The notes: generated by a model from the sequence alone, not told the origin. Counted from the stretch's first letter, positions 8,022 through 17,958 are shown. The stretch: 64,000 nucleotides of DNA from Phytohabitans houttuyneae (GCF_011764425.1 NZ_BLPF01000001.1:4641001-4705000), one strand, 5' to 3'. Made by a program: numbers and translations.

Positions 8022-11000
8022 GTGGCTCTGAGAAGGCGCACCCCGAAGGCCGGCCTGCCGGACGGCGTGGTCCTCGCCGCGACCCTGCGCGGCCACAGCG
8101 ACCACGTCGGCCGCATCGCGTGGTCACCCGATGGACGCCTGCTCGCGACGCCGTCACGGGACGGCAGCGTCCGCGTCTGGGACGGCGAGACCGGGCAGCA
8201 CGTCCACACGATCACGGGCCACACCGAGGTGGTACGTGCCGCGGCGTTCGACCGCACCGGCAAGGTGCTCGCGTCCGGTGGCGACGCCGGCTCGGTCCGG
8301 CTGTGGCGGGTGGGCAGTTGGCGTCCGCTCGCGGCGCTCACCGTCCCCGACTGCCAGGTGCTGGCGTTCAGCCCCACCGAGCACCTGCTCGCGATCGGGG
8401 TCCACGGCTTCGCCGCCGTGTACGACGTCCGCAAGGAGGAGATCCGCCAGCGGTTGCACGAAGGTGCCTCGGTCACCGCGCTTGCCTTCGACCCGGTTGG
8501 CCGCACCCTCGCGACCGCCGCCTCGGACGGCGAGGTGCGGCTGTGGGACGTGGCCGAGGGGGTGCCGACCGCGATCCTCGAGGGTCACGCCGGTGCGGTC
8601 ACGAGCGCCGCCTTCGCGCCGGACGGGCGCACGCTGGCCACCAGCGGCTGGGACCACACGATCAAGGTGTGGGATCGCCTCTCCGGCCGCCTTGTCACTA
8701 CCCTCGAAGGGCACACCGGCGCGGTACGGTCCGTCTCCTTCCTCTCCGACGGCCGGCTGCTGGCCTCCAAGGGCACCGACGGGCGGGTCCGGTTATGGGC
8801 CTGCGACACGTGGATGGAGGTTGCCGCCCTGCCCGAGGCCGACGCGAGCAGCGTCGCGCCGACCCTCGCCTTCCACCCCACGCGCCCGGTGCTCGCCACG
8901 GTCGGCTCCGACGGCTCCCTCGACAACGACTCGCTCGTCCACATCTGGCGCCTGGACCCCGACCGCCTGCTGCGCCGCTGGTCCCAGGCGGTCAACGTCA
9001 CGTACACCTCGGCCAAGATCGTGCTCGTCGGCGACTCGGGCGTCGGCAAGACCGGCCTCGGCTTCCGCCTCGTGACCGGCCGGTTCAAGGACCACCCGTC
9101 GACGCACGGCCAGCAGTTCTGGGTGCTCGACGAGCTCGGCGCCACCCGGCTCGACGGCGCGCAGTGCGAGGCGGTCCTGTGGGACCTCGCCGGCCAGCCG
9201 GACTACCGCCTGATCCACGCGCTGTTCATCGACGACGCCGACATCGCGCTCGTGCTCTTCGACCCGACGCGCGACGACGACCCGCTCCGCGGCGCCGACT
9301 ACTGGCTGCGCCAGCTCGGCCCGGACCGCGAGATCGTGCTGGTCGCGGCCCGCTCCGACCGGGGCAGCGCCCGTATCGCCCGGGAGGAGATCGAGCGGTT
9401 CTGCGCGGAGCGTGGCGTCCGGGCCTACGTGGAGACGAGCGCGCTGGAGGGTGCGGGGCTCGGTGAGCTGGTCGAGGTCATGCGCGCGGCGGTCCGCTGG
9501 GACGAGCGGCCGACGACCGTCACCACGGCGACGTTCAAATGGATCAAGGACACGGTCCTCGCGCTCAAGGAGGGGGAGCACGGCGAGCGGGTGATCCTGT
9601 CGCCGCAGGAGCTGCGCGAGCGCCTGGAGCGCGACGGCCCCGCCCGGCGGTTCAGCGACGCCGAGATGCACAGCGCGGTCGGCCACCTGGCCAACCACGG
9701 GTACGTCGCGCTGCTGCGCACGTCCACGAACGAGACCCGCATCCTGCTCACGCCGGAGCTGCTCAACAACGTCGCGGCCTCGATCGTCCTGGAAGCCCGC
9801 CGCAACCCGAAGGGGCTCGGCTCGCTGGAGGAGCGCCGGGTCCTGTCCGGCGAACACCCGTTTCCCGAGCTGGCCGGCCTGTCGACGGCGGAGCGCGACG
9901 CGCTGCTCGACTCCGCGGTCGCGCTCTTCCTCACCCACAACGTCTGTTTCCGTGAGACCGACCCGCTCAGCTCCCGCGTGTACCTCGTCTTCCCCGAGCT
10001 GATCAACCTCAGGCGGCCGGCGGCGGGCGATGCCCCGGTCGAGGAGGGCGCGGCCTACACGGTGACCGGTGCGATCGAAAACGTGTACGCCTCGCTTGTC
10101 GTCCTGCTCGGCTACACCGATGTCTTCGCCCGCGCCAACCAGTGGCGCAGCCAGGCCGAGTACGCGTTCGGCGCCGGCCAGGTGTGCGGCTTCCGGCTCG
10201 AAGCCGAGCGCGAGGGCGAGCTCGACCTCGTCCTCTACTTCGGGGTGGACGTGGCCGAGCCGATCCGCCGGCTGTTCCAGAGCCTTTTCGAGAGCTTCCT
10301 CGCCCGCCGCGACGTGACCGTGCGCCGTTTCGAGGCGGTCGAGTGCAGCAAGGGCCACCGCATCCACCGTGCCGTCGTGCGCGAGCGGCTCGCCGCCGGC
10401 GCCTTCGACGTCTTCTGTACCGGCTGCGGCGAGCAGCTCTCCCTGTCCCGCGCCGACGAGCCGATGCGGCTGAGCCGTGTCCAGTCCCGTGACGTGCAGG
10501 CACAGCGCCTCACCGCGGGCCAGCGGTCGCGCTTCGAGCAGGCGGTGTTCCGCCTCAAGACGTACGTGACACAGGCCGAACCGGCCCAGCCGACCTGCTT
10601 CATCAGCTACGCGTGGGGCAACCCGGAGCAGGAGCGGTGGGTCGCCCGCGAGCTGGCCACCGACCTCGTCAAGGCGGGCGTCACGGTGATCCTCGACCGG
10701 TGGGAGACCACGCGGATCGGCGCGAGCGTGCCGCGTTTCGTGGAGCGGGTGCACACCGCCGACCGGGTGGTCGTCGTCGGGACGCCGCTCTACCGCCGCA
10801 AGTACGACAACAAGGAGGCCATCGGCGGCTTCGTGCTCGCCGCCGAGGCCGACCTGATCGGCACCCGCATGATCGGCACCGAGAGCCGCAAGGAGACGGT
10901 GCTCCCGATCCTCCTCGAAGGCACCGAGGAGGAGGCGCTGCCGCCACTGCTGCGGGGCCGCGTCTACAGCGACTTCCGCCGCCCGGAGGACTACTTCCTC

Positions 11001-11102
11001 GCGGCGTTCGACCTGATCTTGAGCGTGCACGGGATCATGCCGCGCGACCCGGTCGGCGCCGAGCTGCGCGAAGAGATCCGGGACCACCTCAGAATGCCGT
11101 GA
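8022..11102 (+). CDS. WD40 - Roc GTPase - COR-like - zinc ribbon - TIR/SEFIR multidomain protein
   Basis: A 1026-residue cytoplasmic protein with no signal peptide. Residues 15-325 hold seven WD40 blades (ends such as VRVWDGETG, VRLWDVAEG, IKVWDRLSG, VHIWRLDPD). A Ras-like GTPase follows: G1 GDSGVGKT (336-343), G3 DLAGQ (388-392), an altered G4 AARSD (442-446) and G5 ETSAL (near 470). The middle section resembles the COR region of Roco proteins. A zinc-ribbon-like CSKGH...CTGC lies at about 775-802. From about 857 a TIR/SEFIR-type domain begins (CFISYAWG, VILDRWE, VVVVGTPLYRRKYD). The layout parallels STAND/NLR-like receptors: ligand-sensing propeller, nucleotide switch and signalling domain. 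NADase activity is possible but the catalytic glutamate could not be assigned. The GTG at 8022 is the likely start. It stands alone, so any partner would have to be encoded elsewhere. Confidence 0.8.
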   Translation: MALRRRTPKAGLPDGVVLAATLRGHSDHVGRIAWSPDGRLLATPSRDGSVRVWDGETGQHVHTITGHTEVVRAAAFDRTGKVLASGGDAGSVRLWRVGSWRPLAALTVPDCQVLAFSPTEHLLAIGVHGFAAVYDVRKEEIRQRLHEGASVTALAFDPVGRTLATAASDGEVRLWDVAEGVPTAILEGHAGAVTSAAFAPDGRTLATSGWDHTIKVWDRLSGRLVTTLEGHTGAVRSVSFLSDGRLLASKGTDGRVRLWACDTWMEVAALPEADASSVAPTLAFHPTRPVLATVGSDGSLDNDSLVHIWRLDPDRLLRRWSQAVNVTYTSAKIVLVGDSGVGKTGLGFRLVTGRFKDHPSTHGQQFWVLDELGATRLDGAQCEAVLWDLAGQPDYRLIHALFIDDADIALVLFDPTRDDDPLRGADYWLRQLGPDREIVLVAARSDRGSARIAREEIERFCAERGVRAYVETSALEGAGLGELVEVMRAAVRWDERPTTVTTATFKWIKDTVLALKEGEHGERVILSPQELRERLERDGPARRFSDAEMHSAVGHLANHGYVALLRTSTNETRILLTPELLNNVAASIVLEARRNPKGLGSLEERRVLSGEHPFPELAGLSTAERDALLDSAVALFLTHNVCFRETDPLSSRVYLVFPELINLRRPAAGDAPVEEGAAYTVTGAIENVYASLVVLLGYTDVFARANQWRSQAEYAFGAGQVCGFRLEAEREGELDLVLYFGVDVAEPIRRLFQSLFESFLARRDVTVRRFEAVECSKGHRIHRAVVRERLAAGAFDVFCTGCGEQLSLSRADEPMRLSRVQSRDVQAQRLTAGQRSRFEQAVFRLKTYVTQAEPAQPTCFISYAWGNPEQERWVARELATDLVKAGVTVILDRWETTRIGASVPRFVERVHTADRVVVVGTPLYRRKYDNKEAIGGFVLAAEADLIGTRMIGTESRKETVLPILLEGTEEEALPPLLRGRVYSDFRRPEDYFLAAFDLILSVHGIMPRDPVGAELREEIRDHLRMP

Positions 11103-11129
11103 AGGGCGGGCCCACCGGGCCCGCCCTTC
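11101..11129. terminator. Bidirectional terminator between convergent genes
   Basis: A perfect 13-bp stem (GAAGGGCGGGCCC at 11101-11113 and its complement at 11117-11129) with a 3-base loop, starting inside the stop codon of the TIR protein gene and facing the 3' end of the ATPase gene at 11146. Confidence 0.75.
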
Positions 11130-11145
11130 ATCGCTTGCCGTCTCG

Positions 11146-12237
<1,092 letters not shown>

Positions 12238-12547
12238 GGTGAAGCGCTTCCTTTCACCGGCAGGAACGTGCCGGACGATCCGAGTGAAGGAGCGACCGGC
12301 GCGCTGCGCACCGGTCAACGGGCGCGCACCAGGTGTCGCCCGTGTCACGCTACGGTAAACGGTTTCCGCCTGGCTGCCAAGGTGGGAGAGGGTCTCTGGC
12401 CGCGCCGGAGAGGATCATTCGGTCACACGGGCACGAACGCCCCCGACCTCGCGCCGTTACCCAGTGGTGGCCTTCCAACACGCCGCGTACGCTGCCCAAA
12501 CGCGGATCACCAGCCGTGCCCGTCGGTCGTTATGCTGGCGTCGACAC
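12238..12547. other. Intergenic region between sugar ATPase and tRNA-Thr
   Basis: About 310 bases without a credible gene. It holds the LacI-type palindrome at 12357-12365 and TATGCT at 12531-12536, a possible -10 element 12 bases before the tRNA. No other structure was recognised. Confidence 0.5.
12357..12365. promoter_or_regulatory. LacI-type operator candidate upstream of the sugar ATPase gene
   Basis: AAACGGTTT is a palindrome around a central G, flanked by GGT and CCG, resembling LacI/CcpA-family sites built on AAACGTTT. It lies 120 bases upstream of the ATPase start, consistent with sugar control. No LacI-family gene is present in the window. Confidence 0.4.
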
Positions 12548-12624
12548 GCCCCTGTAGCTCAGCTGGCCAGAGCACTCGCCTTGTAAGCGAGTGGTCGTCG
12601 GTTCGAATCCGACCGGGGGCTCCA
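12548..12624 (+). tRNA. tRNA-Thr (anticodon UGU)
   Basis: A full cloverleaf: acceptor GCCCCTG pairs with CGGGGGC, anticodon stem CTCGC/GCGAG encloses CTTGTAA giving anticodon TGT, and the T arm is GTCGG-TTCGAAT-CCGAC. The discriminator is T and the 3' CCA is encoded (12622-12624). It reads ACA codons, and ACG if wobble allows. Confidence 0.95.
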
Positions 12625-12658
12625 TGACGAGGCCGGCTCTGTGTGGCTGTGCCGCGGG

Positions 12659-13033
12659 TCAGCGCCGCCTGGTGCGGGCGCGGGTGGAGCGGATGCGCCG
12701 CAGGCGTCCGATCAGGACGGGATCCTGTGCGAGCGCGGCCGGGTTGTCGAGCAGGCCGTTGAGGAGCTGGTAGTAGCGGGTCGCGGAGAGGTCGAACTCG
12801 TCGCGGATCGCTTGCTCCTTGGAGCCGGCGTGCTTCCACCACTTGCTCTCGAACGCCAGGATCTGCAGCTCGCGCTCGGACAGGGCCAGCGGCTCCTCGG
12901 CTGCGGCCGCCTCGGGGGAGGGGGCCGGTGCGTCGGAGTCCAGATCTGCGTCGGGCTCGACGTCGAGGTCATCCTCCACAGTGGGGGATGCCTCGGCGTC
13001 GAGCGCGCGAGCGTCAGAGGCGGGGTGCTTCAT
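12659..13033 (-). CDS. DUF3263 domain protein
   Basis: A 124-residue protein. The N-terminal 50 residues are acidic, Ala/Pro-rich and probably disordered; the C-terminal half matches the actinobacterial DUF3263 family (LSERELQILAFESKWW, then GSKEQAIRDEFDLSATRYYQ and a basic tail). The helical core resembles a small helix-turn-helix, so DNA binding is plausible but unproven. The ATG at 13033 is preceded by GAGG. Upstream bases 13034-13085 are AT-rich with a TTAG...CTAA inverted repeat, the probable promoter region. Confidence 0.85.
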   Translation of the reverse strand: MKHPASDARALDAEASPTVEDDLDVEPDADLDSDAPAPSPEAAAAEEPLALSERELQILAFESKWWKHAGSKEQAIRDEFDLSATRYYQLLNGLLDNPAALAQDPVLIGRLRRIRSTRARTRRR

Positions 13034-13085
13034 GAGGCGCCTCGCGTTGAGATATTGATTAGCACGGAAGTACTAAGAGACTACC

Positions 13086-14111
13086 TCACGTGATGTCGCG
13101 ACTGCGCATCAGCCATATCGCCGCTGCCAGGACCACTGCCGTGCCCACGCCGAAGACCAGCGCCGACTGCTGCCAGGTGACGATGAACGTGTCCGGCTGG
13201 CACTCGCCGCTGAAGCTGATGTTGCAGGCGCGCCAGTCTTCGAGCTTCCACCGCTTTTCAAACCAGGCCAGCGCGTACGTCGACAGCGCCCACCGCTCGT
13301 TGAACCGCACATCCGCGATGCCCAGCGCAATCCGCAGGCCGATCTCGCTGACCACCATGACGCCGATCGCCACGCCCAGCGCCATCGCCGTGTGCCGGCC
13401 CACCGACGCCAGGCCGAACGCGACCGCCGTGACGGCCAGCACCAGGCCGACGCCGCGCAGCCCGGTCAGCGCGAACGACTCCCACGCGCCCTGCGTCATC
13501 TTGCCGGTCTGGCCGTCGTACTTGCCGATGAGCCAGAACGCGGCGGTCCACAGTGCACCGAGTGCGGCAGTGAGCGCGAGCACCCCGCCGAGCAGCACGC
13601 CCAGCTTGGTGAGCAGCACCGAGAGGCGGCGGGGCCGCCATAGCAGGAGGTTCATCATGCCGCCGGTGTGCCACTCGGCGCCGACGTAGGACGCGCCGAC
13701 GATGAAGCCGAACAGCGCCAGGATGCCGGCGAACACCGAGATGAAGATGCCGAACTCGTCGCGGAAGTGGAACTCGTACGGCAGGTTCCACGAGGCGTCG
13801 AACTGCTCACGCTGCGGGGCGAAACCCGGCTCGTTGCCGCAGTTGGGTGGGAAGCGCTGCGAGATGTCCTCGCCGCGCGCCTTGGCCGCCTCGCAGTCGG
13901 CCACCATCTGCTGGTGCCAGCGCAGGGACTCCTCGTACTGCCGCTGCGCCTCCGCCTCGGCGGCCGCCACCTGGGCGGGTCCGACCTTCGTGCTGCCGAC
14001 CGTGAAGGCGACGGCGATCGTGCCGAGGCCGAGGACCAGCAGGACCACCATCAGCCGCGTGATGCGTCGCTTGGTGAGGCGGCGCACTTCGGCCTTGATC
14101 AAGCCCTTCAT
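13086..14111 (-). CDS. ABC-2 type transporter permease
   Basis: A 341-residue membrane protein with about six hydrophobic segments (for example LMVVLLVLGLGTIAVAF, FAGILALFGFIVGASYVG, VLALTAALGALWTAAFWL and a final VVLAAAIWLM). A large polar loop after the first segment contains a heptad-like Glu/Ala/Gln stretch and cysteines (about 45-95), probably extracytoplasmic. The ATG at 14111 overlaps the stop of the ATPase gene upstream (ATGA, 14108-14111), so the two are translationally coupled and form one exporter. The substrate is unknown. Confidence 0.85.
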   Translation of the reverse strand: MKGLIKAEVRRLTKRRITRLMVVLLVLGLGTIAVAFTVGSTKVGPAQVAAAEAEAQRQYEESLRWHQQMVADCEAAKARGEDISQRFPPNCGNEPGFAPQREQFDASWNLPYEFHFRDEFGIFISVFAGILALFGFIVGASYVGAEWHTGGMMNLLLWRPRRLSVLLTKLGVLLGGVLALTAALGALWTAAFWLIGKYDGQTGKMTQGAWESFALTGLRGVGLVLAVTAVAFGLASVGRHTAMALGVAIGVMVVSEIGLRIALGIADVRFNERWALSTYALAWFEKRWKLEDWRACNISFSGECQPDTFIVTWQQSALVFGVGTAVVLAAAIWLMRSRDIT

Positions 14112-15079
14112 GCCGGCACCTCCACGGACTGGTCGACCTGGCGGTGCTGTCCGGCGACCGGCGCGGTGCCGGTCAGCTCCAGGAAGACGCTTTCGAGGTC
14201 GACGGTGACCGGGGCGAGCTCGCTCACGTACAGCTCGCGGCCGGCCAGCGTGCGGGTGACCCAGGCCGGCTTGTCGACGCCGGTCACGAGCAGGTGGTCG
14301 GGCTTGAGGTCGACCCGCGCGCCGGCGGCGACCAGCACCTGGGCCGCGGCGGGGAGGTCGGTCGCGGCCTCGAGCCGGACCACGACTCCGCCGCCGGAGT
14401 GCTGGGCGAGCACCTCGGCGACCGGGCCGGAGGCCACCCGCCGGCCGAGCGAGATGATCGTGACGGAGTCACAGATCTGCTGCACCTCGCCGAGGATGTG
14501 GCTGGAGAGCACCACCGTCATGCCGGACGCGGAGAGCTGCCGCATCAGGTCGCGCATCTCCCGGATCCCGCCGGGGTCGAGGCCGTTGGCCGGCTCGTCG
14601 AGTATCAGCAGCTGCGGGCTCTTGAGCAGCGCCGACGCCACGGCGAGGCGCTGCTTCATGCCCAGCGAGTACGTCTTGACCCGCTCCTTTGCCCGGTCGC
14701 GCAGGCCCACCAGCTCCAGCACCTCGGTCACCCGCACCTGCGGCACCCCGCCGGCGTCGGCCAGCAGGGACAGCGTGTCCTGTGCGGAGAAGTGCGGGAA
14801 GAACTGTGGACTCTCCACGATGGCGCCCACCCGGCCGGCGACCTCGGGAAGGCGGGCCGGCACCTCCTCGCCGAGGATCGCCATCCGGCCGCCGTTGGGG
14901 CGGATGAGCCCGAGCAGGGTACGCAGCGTCGTGGTCTTACCGGACCCGTTGGGGCCGAGGAAGCCGTGCACCTGGCCGGCCTCCACCACCATGTCGAAGC
15001 CGTCGAGCGCCCGCCGGGCGCCCTTGCGGCGGCTTCGGTAGGTCTTTTGCAGACCTTCTATCTCCAGAACCGCTGTCAC
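14108..15079 (-). CDS. ABC transporter ATP-binding protein (exporter type)
   Basis: About 323 residues and the energy-coupling partner of the permease at 13086-14111. The ABC domain is near the N-terminus: Walker A GPNGSGKTT, signature YSLGMKQRLAVA, Walker B LLILDEPANGLDP, followed by VVLSSHILGEVQ; the last 100 residues form the variable C-terminal domain of DrrA/CcmA-like subunits. The GTG at 15079 gives MTAVLEIEGLQKTY, the usual beginning. No strong ribosome site precedes it, and an in-frame GTG 24 bases further upstream is an alternative. Antibiotic, lipid or peptide export are all possible. Confidence 0.85.
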   Translation of the reverse strand: MTAVLEIEGLQKTYRSRRKGARRALDGFDMVVEAGQVHGFLGPNGSGKTTTLRTLLGLIRPNGGRMAILGEEVPARLPEVAGRVGAIVESPQFFPHFSAQDTLSLLADAGGVPQVRVTEVLELVGLRDRAKERVKTYSLGMKQRLAVASALLKSPQLLILDEPANGLDPGGIREMRDLMRQLSASGMTVVLSSHILGEVQQICDSVTIISLGRRVASGPVAEVLAQHSGGGVVVRLEAATDLPAAAQVLVAAGARVDLKPDHLLVTGVDKPAWVTRTLAGRELYVSELAPVTVDLESVFLELTGTAPVAGQHRQVDQSVEVPA

Positions 15080-15135
15080 GCCGACAACATACTCGGTATG
15101 CACAAGGGGCGCTGCCCCGTCGATCTTGTGCCGAA

Positions 15136-15921
15136 TTAGGCGGAGATGACCCGCACGCCGGCCGTCTCGAACGCGGAGACGAGCTCCGGCGCCGCACCCG
15201 AGTCGGTCACCAGCATCTCGATCCGCTCGATCGGGCAGATCCGCGCGAACGCGTGCCCGCCCAGCTTCGACGAGTCCGCGATGATGACCACTCGCTTGGC
15301 GCGGGCGACCATCAGGTTGTTCATGGACGCCTCGCCCTCGTGGTGTGCGGCGGCGCCGAGCTGCACGTCGATCGCGTCCACGCCGAGCAGCGCGACGTCG
15401 AGCGTCACCTCGCGCAGCAGCGCGCCGCCGAGCGGGCCCACCAGCTCGTACGACTGGGGGCGCACCACGCCGCCGGCGACCACGATCTTCATGCGGGAGC
15501 GGACGAGCAGCTCGTTGGCGATGTTCAGCGCGTTCGTCACGACGGTCAGCTGGGCGCCGTCGTTGCCGCTGTTGAGGTCGGGGCGCACGGCCAGCGCGCG
15601 GGCCACCTCGGTCATCGTGGTGCCGCCGTTGAGGCCCACGACCATGCCCGGCGAGACGATGGCCGCCGCGGCCGCGCCGATGCGCTGCTTCTCGGCGGAG
15701 TGCTTCGCGGTCTTGTACCGCAGGGGAAGGTCGTACGACACGCCGTTGGCCACAGCGCCACCGCGCGTGCGCGTAATCATCTGTTGCTGAGCGAGCTGGT
15801 CGAAGTCGCGGCGGATCGTGGCCTGCGAGACGTCCAGGCGGGTGGCGGCCTCTTCCACGCTGACCCGCCCGCTGTCGGTCAAGAGCTCCAGCAGGGCGTT
15901 CCAGCGTGCGTAGCGATCCAC
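15136..15921 (-). CDS. DeoR family transcriptional regulator of amino-sugar genes
   Basis: 261 residues. The N-terminal winged helix-turn-helix is canonical (VSVEEAATRLDVSQATIRRDFDQL) and the C-terminal DeoR sensor domain carries the phospho-sugar-binding pattern (GLNGGTTMTEVARAL, then VTNALNIANEL and IADSSKLG). It is divergent from the isomerase-kinase-deacetylase operon starting at 16094 and probably represses it until a phosphorylated amino sugar accumulates. The GTG at 15921 is supported by GGAGG six bases upstream. Three similar motifs in the shared intergenic region are candidate operators. Confidence 0.9.
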   Translation of the reverse strand: MDRYARWNALLELLTDSGRVSVEEAATRLDVSQATIRRDFDQLAQQQMITRTRGGAVANGVSYDLPLRYKTAKHSAEKQRIGAAAAAIVSPGMVVGLNGGTTMTEVARALAVRPDLNSGNDGAQLTVVTNALNIANELLVRSRMKIVVAGGVVRPQSYELVGPLGGALLREVTLDVALLGVDAIDVQLGAAAHHEGEASMNNLMVARAKRVVIIADSSKLGGHAFARICPIERIEMLVTDSGAAPELVSAFETAGVRVISA

Positions 15922-15956
15922 CGTAGCCTCCGCCGTACGGACGGTGTGTGATTTCG

Positions 15957-16059
15957 TGCACAATAGTGCGCGAAACAGTGGTACGCAAAACAGGCCGCTG
16001 CGCGAAGTTGCGCACGGTTGCCACCGAGCGGCCGGACCGCGCACAATGACGCGCGAAAG
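15957..16059. promoter_or_regulatory. Reiterated operator candidates for the DeoR regulator
   Basis: Two 20-base near-identical sites, TGCACAATAGTGCGCGAAAC (15957-15976) and CGCACAATGACGCGCGAAAG (16040-16059), are 83 bases apart in the same orientation. Between them TGCGCGAAGTTGCGCA (16000-16015) is a near-palindrome of the same elements. Spacing of about eight helical turns would suit looping by an oligomeric DeoR repressor. Confidence 0.55.
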
Positions 16060-16093
16060 CTGGCCGGTCCGAACCGTAACGCGCAGGAGAGTC

Positions 16094-17014
16094 ATGGCTT
16101 ACGTTGACGGGGAAATAGCCAGCCAGCCGGACTGCTGGCGCCAGGCGGAGGACCTCGCCGGCCGGTCGGAGGGACTGCCCCGCCCGGGTGAGCGGGTCGC
16201 GGCCGTCGGATGCGGCACCTCCTGGTTCATGGCGATGGCGTACGCGGCGTTGCGCGAGCGCGCCGGCCACGGCGAGACCGACGCGTTCCAGGCCTCGGAG
16301 TTCCTTTCCACCCGGCGCTACGACCGCGTCGTGGCGATCACCCGTTCGGGCACCACGACCGAGGTGATCGACCTGCTCGGCGCCGTCGACGCGCCCACGA
16401 CGGCGATCGTCGGCGACCCGTCCGCGCCGGCCGCGCTCCTGGCGACCGACGTGGTGCCCCTGCCGTTCGCGGACGAGCGGTCGGTCGTGCAGACCCGCTT
16501 CGCCACCACGGCGCTCGCGCTGCTGCGGGCCCACCTCGGCGAGGAGCTCGGGCCCGTCGCGGTCGATGCCGAGGTTGCCGTCCGCGCGCCGCTGCCCGTC
16601 GACCCGACGGTGATCGAGCAGGCCACGTTCCTCGGGCGGGGCTGGACCGTCGGGCTCGCCCACGAGGCGGCGCTGAAGTGCCGGGAGGCGGCCACGTTCT
16701 GGGCCGAGGCGTACCCGGCGATGGACTACCGCCACGGTCCCATCTCCGTCGCGGCGACCGGCCGCGTGGTGTGGGCGTTCGGCGACGTGCCCGACGGGCT
16801 GGCCGAGGACGTCGCGGCGACGGGCGCGGCGTTCGTGCACGGCAGCCTCGGCGGCGGCTACTCCGCGCTCGGCCGGTGGGGCGGCCGGCGCAAGGCGCTC
16901 GACCCGATGGCCGACCTCATCCTCGCCCAGCGATTCGCGGTGGCGCTCGCCGCCAGCCGTGGCCTCGACCCGGACGCGCCCCGCCACCTGAGCCGATCGG
17001 TCGTGCTGGCATGA
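16094..17014 (+). CDS. SIS domain sugar isomerase/deaminase
   Basis: 306 residues with two sugar-isomerase (SIS) domains, as in AgaS and the isomerase half of GlmS. Visible phosphosugar-binding motifs are VGCGTSWFMA, TRSGTTTEVID in the first domain, and the ALKCREAATFWAEAY...YRHGP stretch characteristic of the second. It probably converts an amino-sugar 6-phosphate to a keto-sugar phosphate with deamination, completing the pathway started by the kinase and NagA. ATG at 16094 follows AGGAGA at 16085-16090. The stop overlaps the next start (ATGA). Confidence 0.85.
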   Translation: MAYVDGEIASQPDCWRQAEDLAGRSEGLPRPGERVAAVGCGTSWFMAMAYAALRERAGHGETDAFQASEFLSTRRYDRVVAITRSGTTTEVIDLLGAVDAPTTAIVGDPSAPAALLATDVVPLPFADERSVVQTRFATTALALLRAHLGEELGPVAVDAEVAVRAPLPVDPTVIEQATFLGRGWTVGLAHEAALKCREAATFWAEAYPAMDYRHGPISVAATGRVVWAFGDVPDGLAEDVAATGAAFVHGSLGGGYSALGRWGGRRKALDPMADLILAQRFAVALAASRGLDPDAPRHLSRSVVLA

Positions 17015-17958
17015 CCGACGCGACCGGGCCCGCTGCCGGTGGAGCGGCGCGCGAGGCGGTTGTCGCGCTCGACGTCGGCGGTACGGGCATCAAGTGCGCG
17101 CTTGTCTCGGTGACCGGCGAGGTGCTGCACACCGAGCGGCACGCCACCGGCGCGGACCGCGGGCCGGACGCCGTCGGGGAGACCATCCTCGACCTGGCCG
17201 CCAGCCTCGCCGGAAAGGCACGGGCCGACGGCCTGGCGCCGGTCGCCGTGGGGCTCACCGTGCCGGGGGTCGTCGACGAGGCGGGCGGCGTGGCCTTGTG
17301 GTCGGCAAACGTCGGCTTCCGCGACGTACCCCTGCGGGATCTTGTGTCGGCGCGGCTCGGGCTGCCCGCGGCGCTCGGCCACGACGTGCGCGCGGGCGGC
17401 CTCGCCGAGGCAAGGCTCGGGTCCGGACGGGACTTCCGGCACGTGCTGTTCGTCGCGATCGGCACCGGCATCGCGGCCGCGCACGTGGTCGACGGGAAGG
17501 GCTTCGCGGGCGCGCACGGCGCCGCGGGCGAGCTGGGGCATATCGTCGTGCGCCCCGGCGGCACCCCCTGCGGCTGCGGCGCCCGCGGCTGCCTCGAAGC
17601 CGAGGCGTCCGCGGCGGGAGTGGCCCGCAGGTATGCCGCCGCGGCCGGCAGTGCGGCGACCGCCGCGGAGGTCGTCGCCCGCGCGGCCGGTGGCGACGCC
17701 GTCGCGGTGCGGGTCTGGACCGAGACGATTGAGGTACTGGCGGACGGGCTGGTCACCGCACAGACGCTCTACGACACGGAGGCGATGGTGCTCGGCGGCG
17801 GGTTGGCGGAAGCCGGTGACGCACTGCTCGGCCCCCTGGCCGTGGCGATCCGCGAGCGGCTGCGCTTCCAGCGCGAGCCGATCCTCGTGCGCGCGGCCCT
17901 CGGCGACGAGGCCGGCTGCGTCGGCGCGGCCCTGCTCGCCCTGGACGCGCGCGCATGA
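17011..17958 (+). CDS. ROK family sugar kinase
   Basis: 315 residues. The N-terminal phosphate loop DVGGTGIKCALV and the ROK zinc site CGCGARGCLE (after GAAGELGHIVV with the conserved EGH-like glutamate and histidine) identify an ROK sugar kinase without a DNA-binding extension, so it is an enzyme rather than a ROK repressor. Lying between a SIS isomerase and NagA with ATGA overlaps on both sides, it most likely phosphorylates N-acetylglucosamine or N-acetylgalactosamine at O6 in the cytoplasm; the exact sugar is inference. Confidence 0.88.
   Translation: MTDATGPAAGGAAREAVVALDVGGTGIKCALVSVTGEVLHTERHATGADRGPDAVGETILDLAASLAGKARADGLAPVAVGLTVPGVVDEAGGVALWSANVGFRDVPLRDLVSARLGLPAALGHDVRAGGLAEARLGSGRDFRHVLFVAIGTGIAAAHVVDGKGFAGAHGAAGELGHIVVRPGGTPCGCGARGCLEAEASAAGVARRYAAAAGSAATAAEVVARAAGGDAVAVRVWTETIEVLADGLVTAQTLYDTEAMVLGGGLAEAGDALLGPLAVAIRERLRFQREPILVRAALGDEAGCVGAALLALDARA

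Noticed and set aside
5149..8157. A 1002-codon open frame on the minus strand across the pectate lyases
   Set aside because: Its translation is Val/Asp/Arg/His-rich with no family motif, and it is the complement of two well-supported lyase genes in biased high-GC codon phase.
14108..16987. A 959-codon minus-strand frame
   Set aside because: Only the part from 15079 down is a real ABC ATPase; the rest is an Arg/Gly/Ala-rich shadow of the DeoR and SIS genes.
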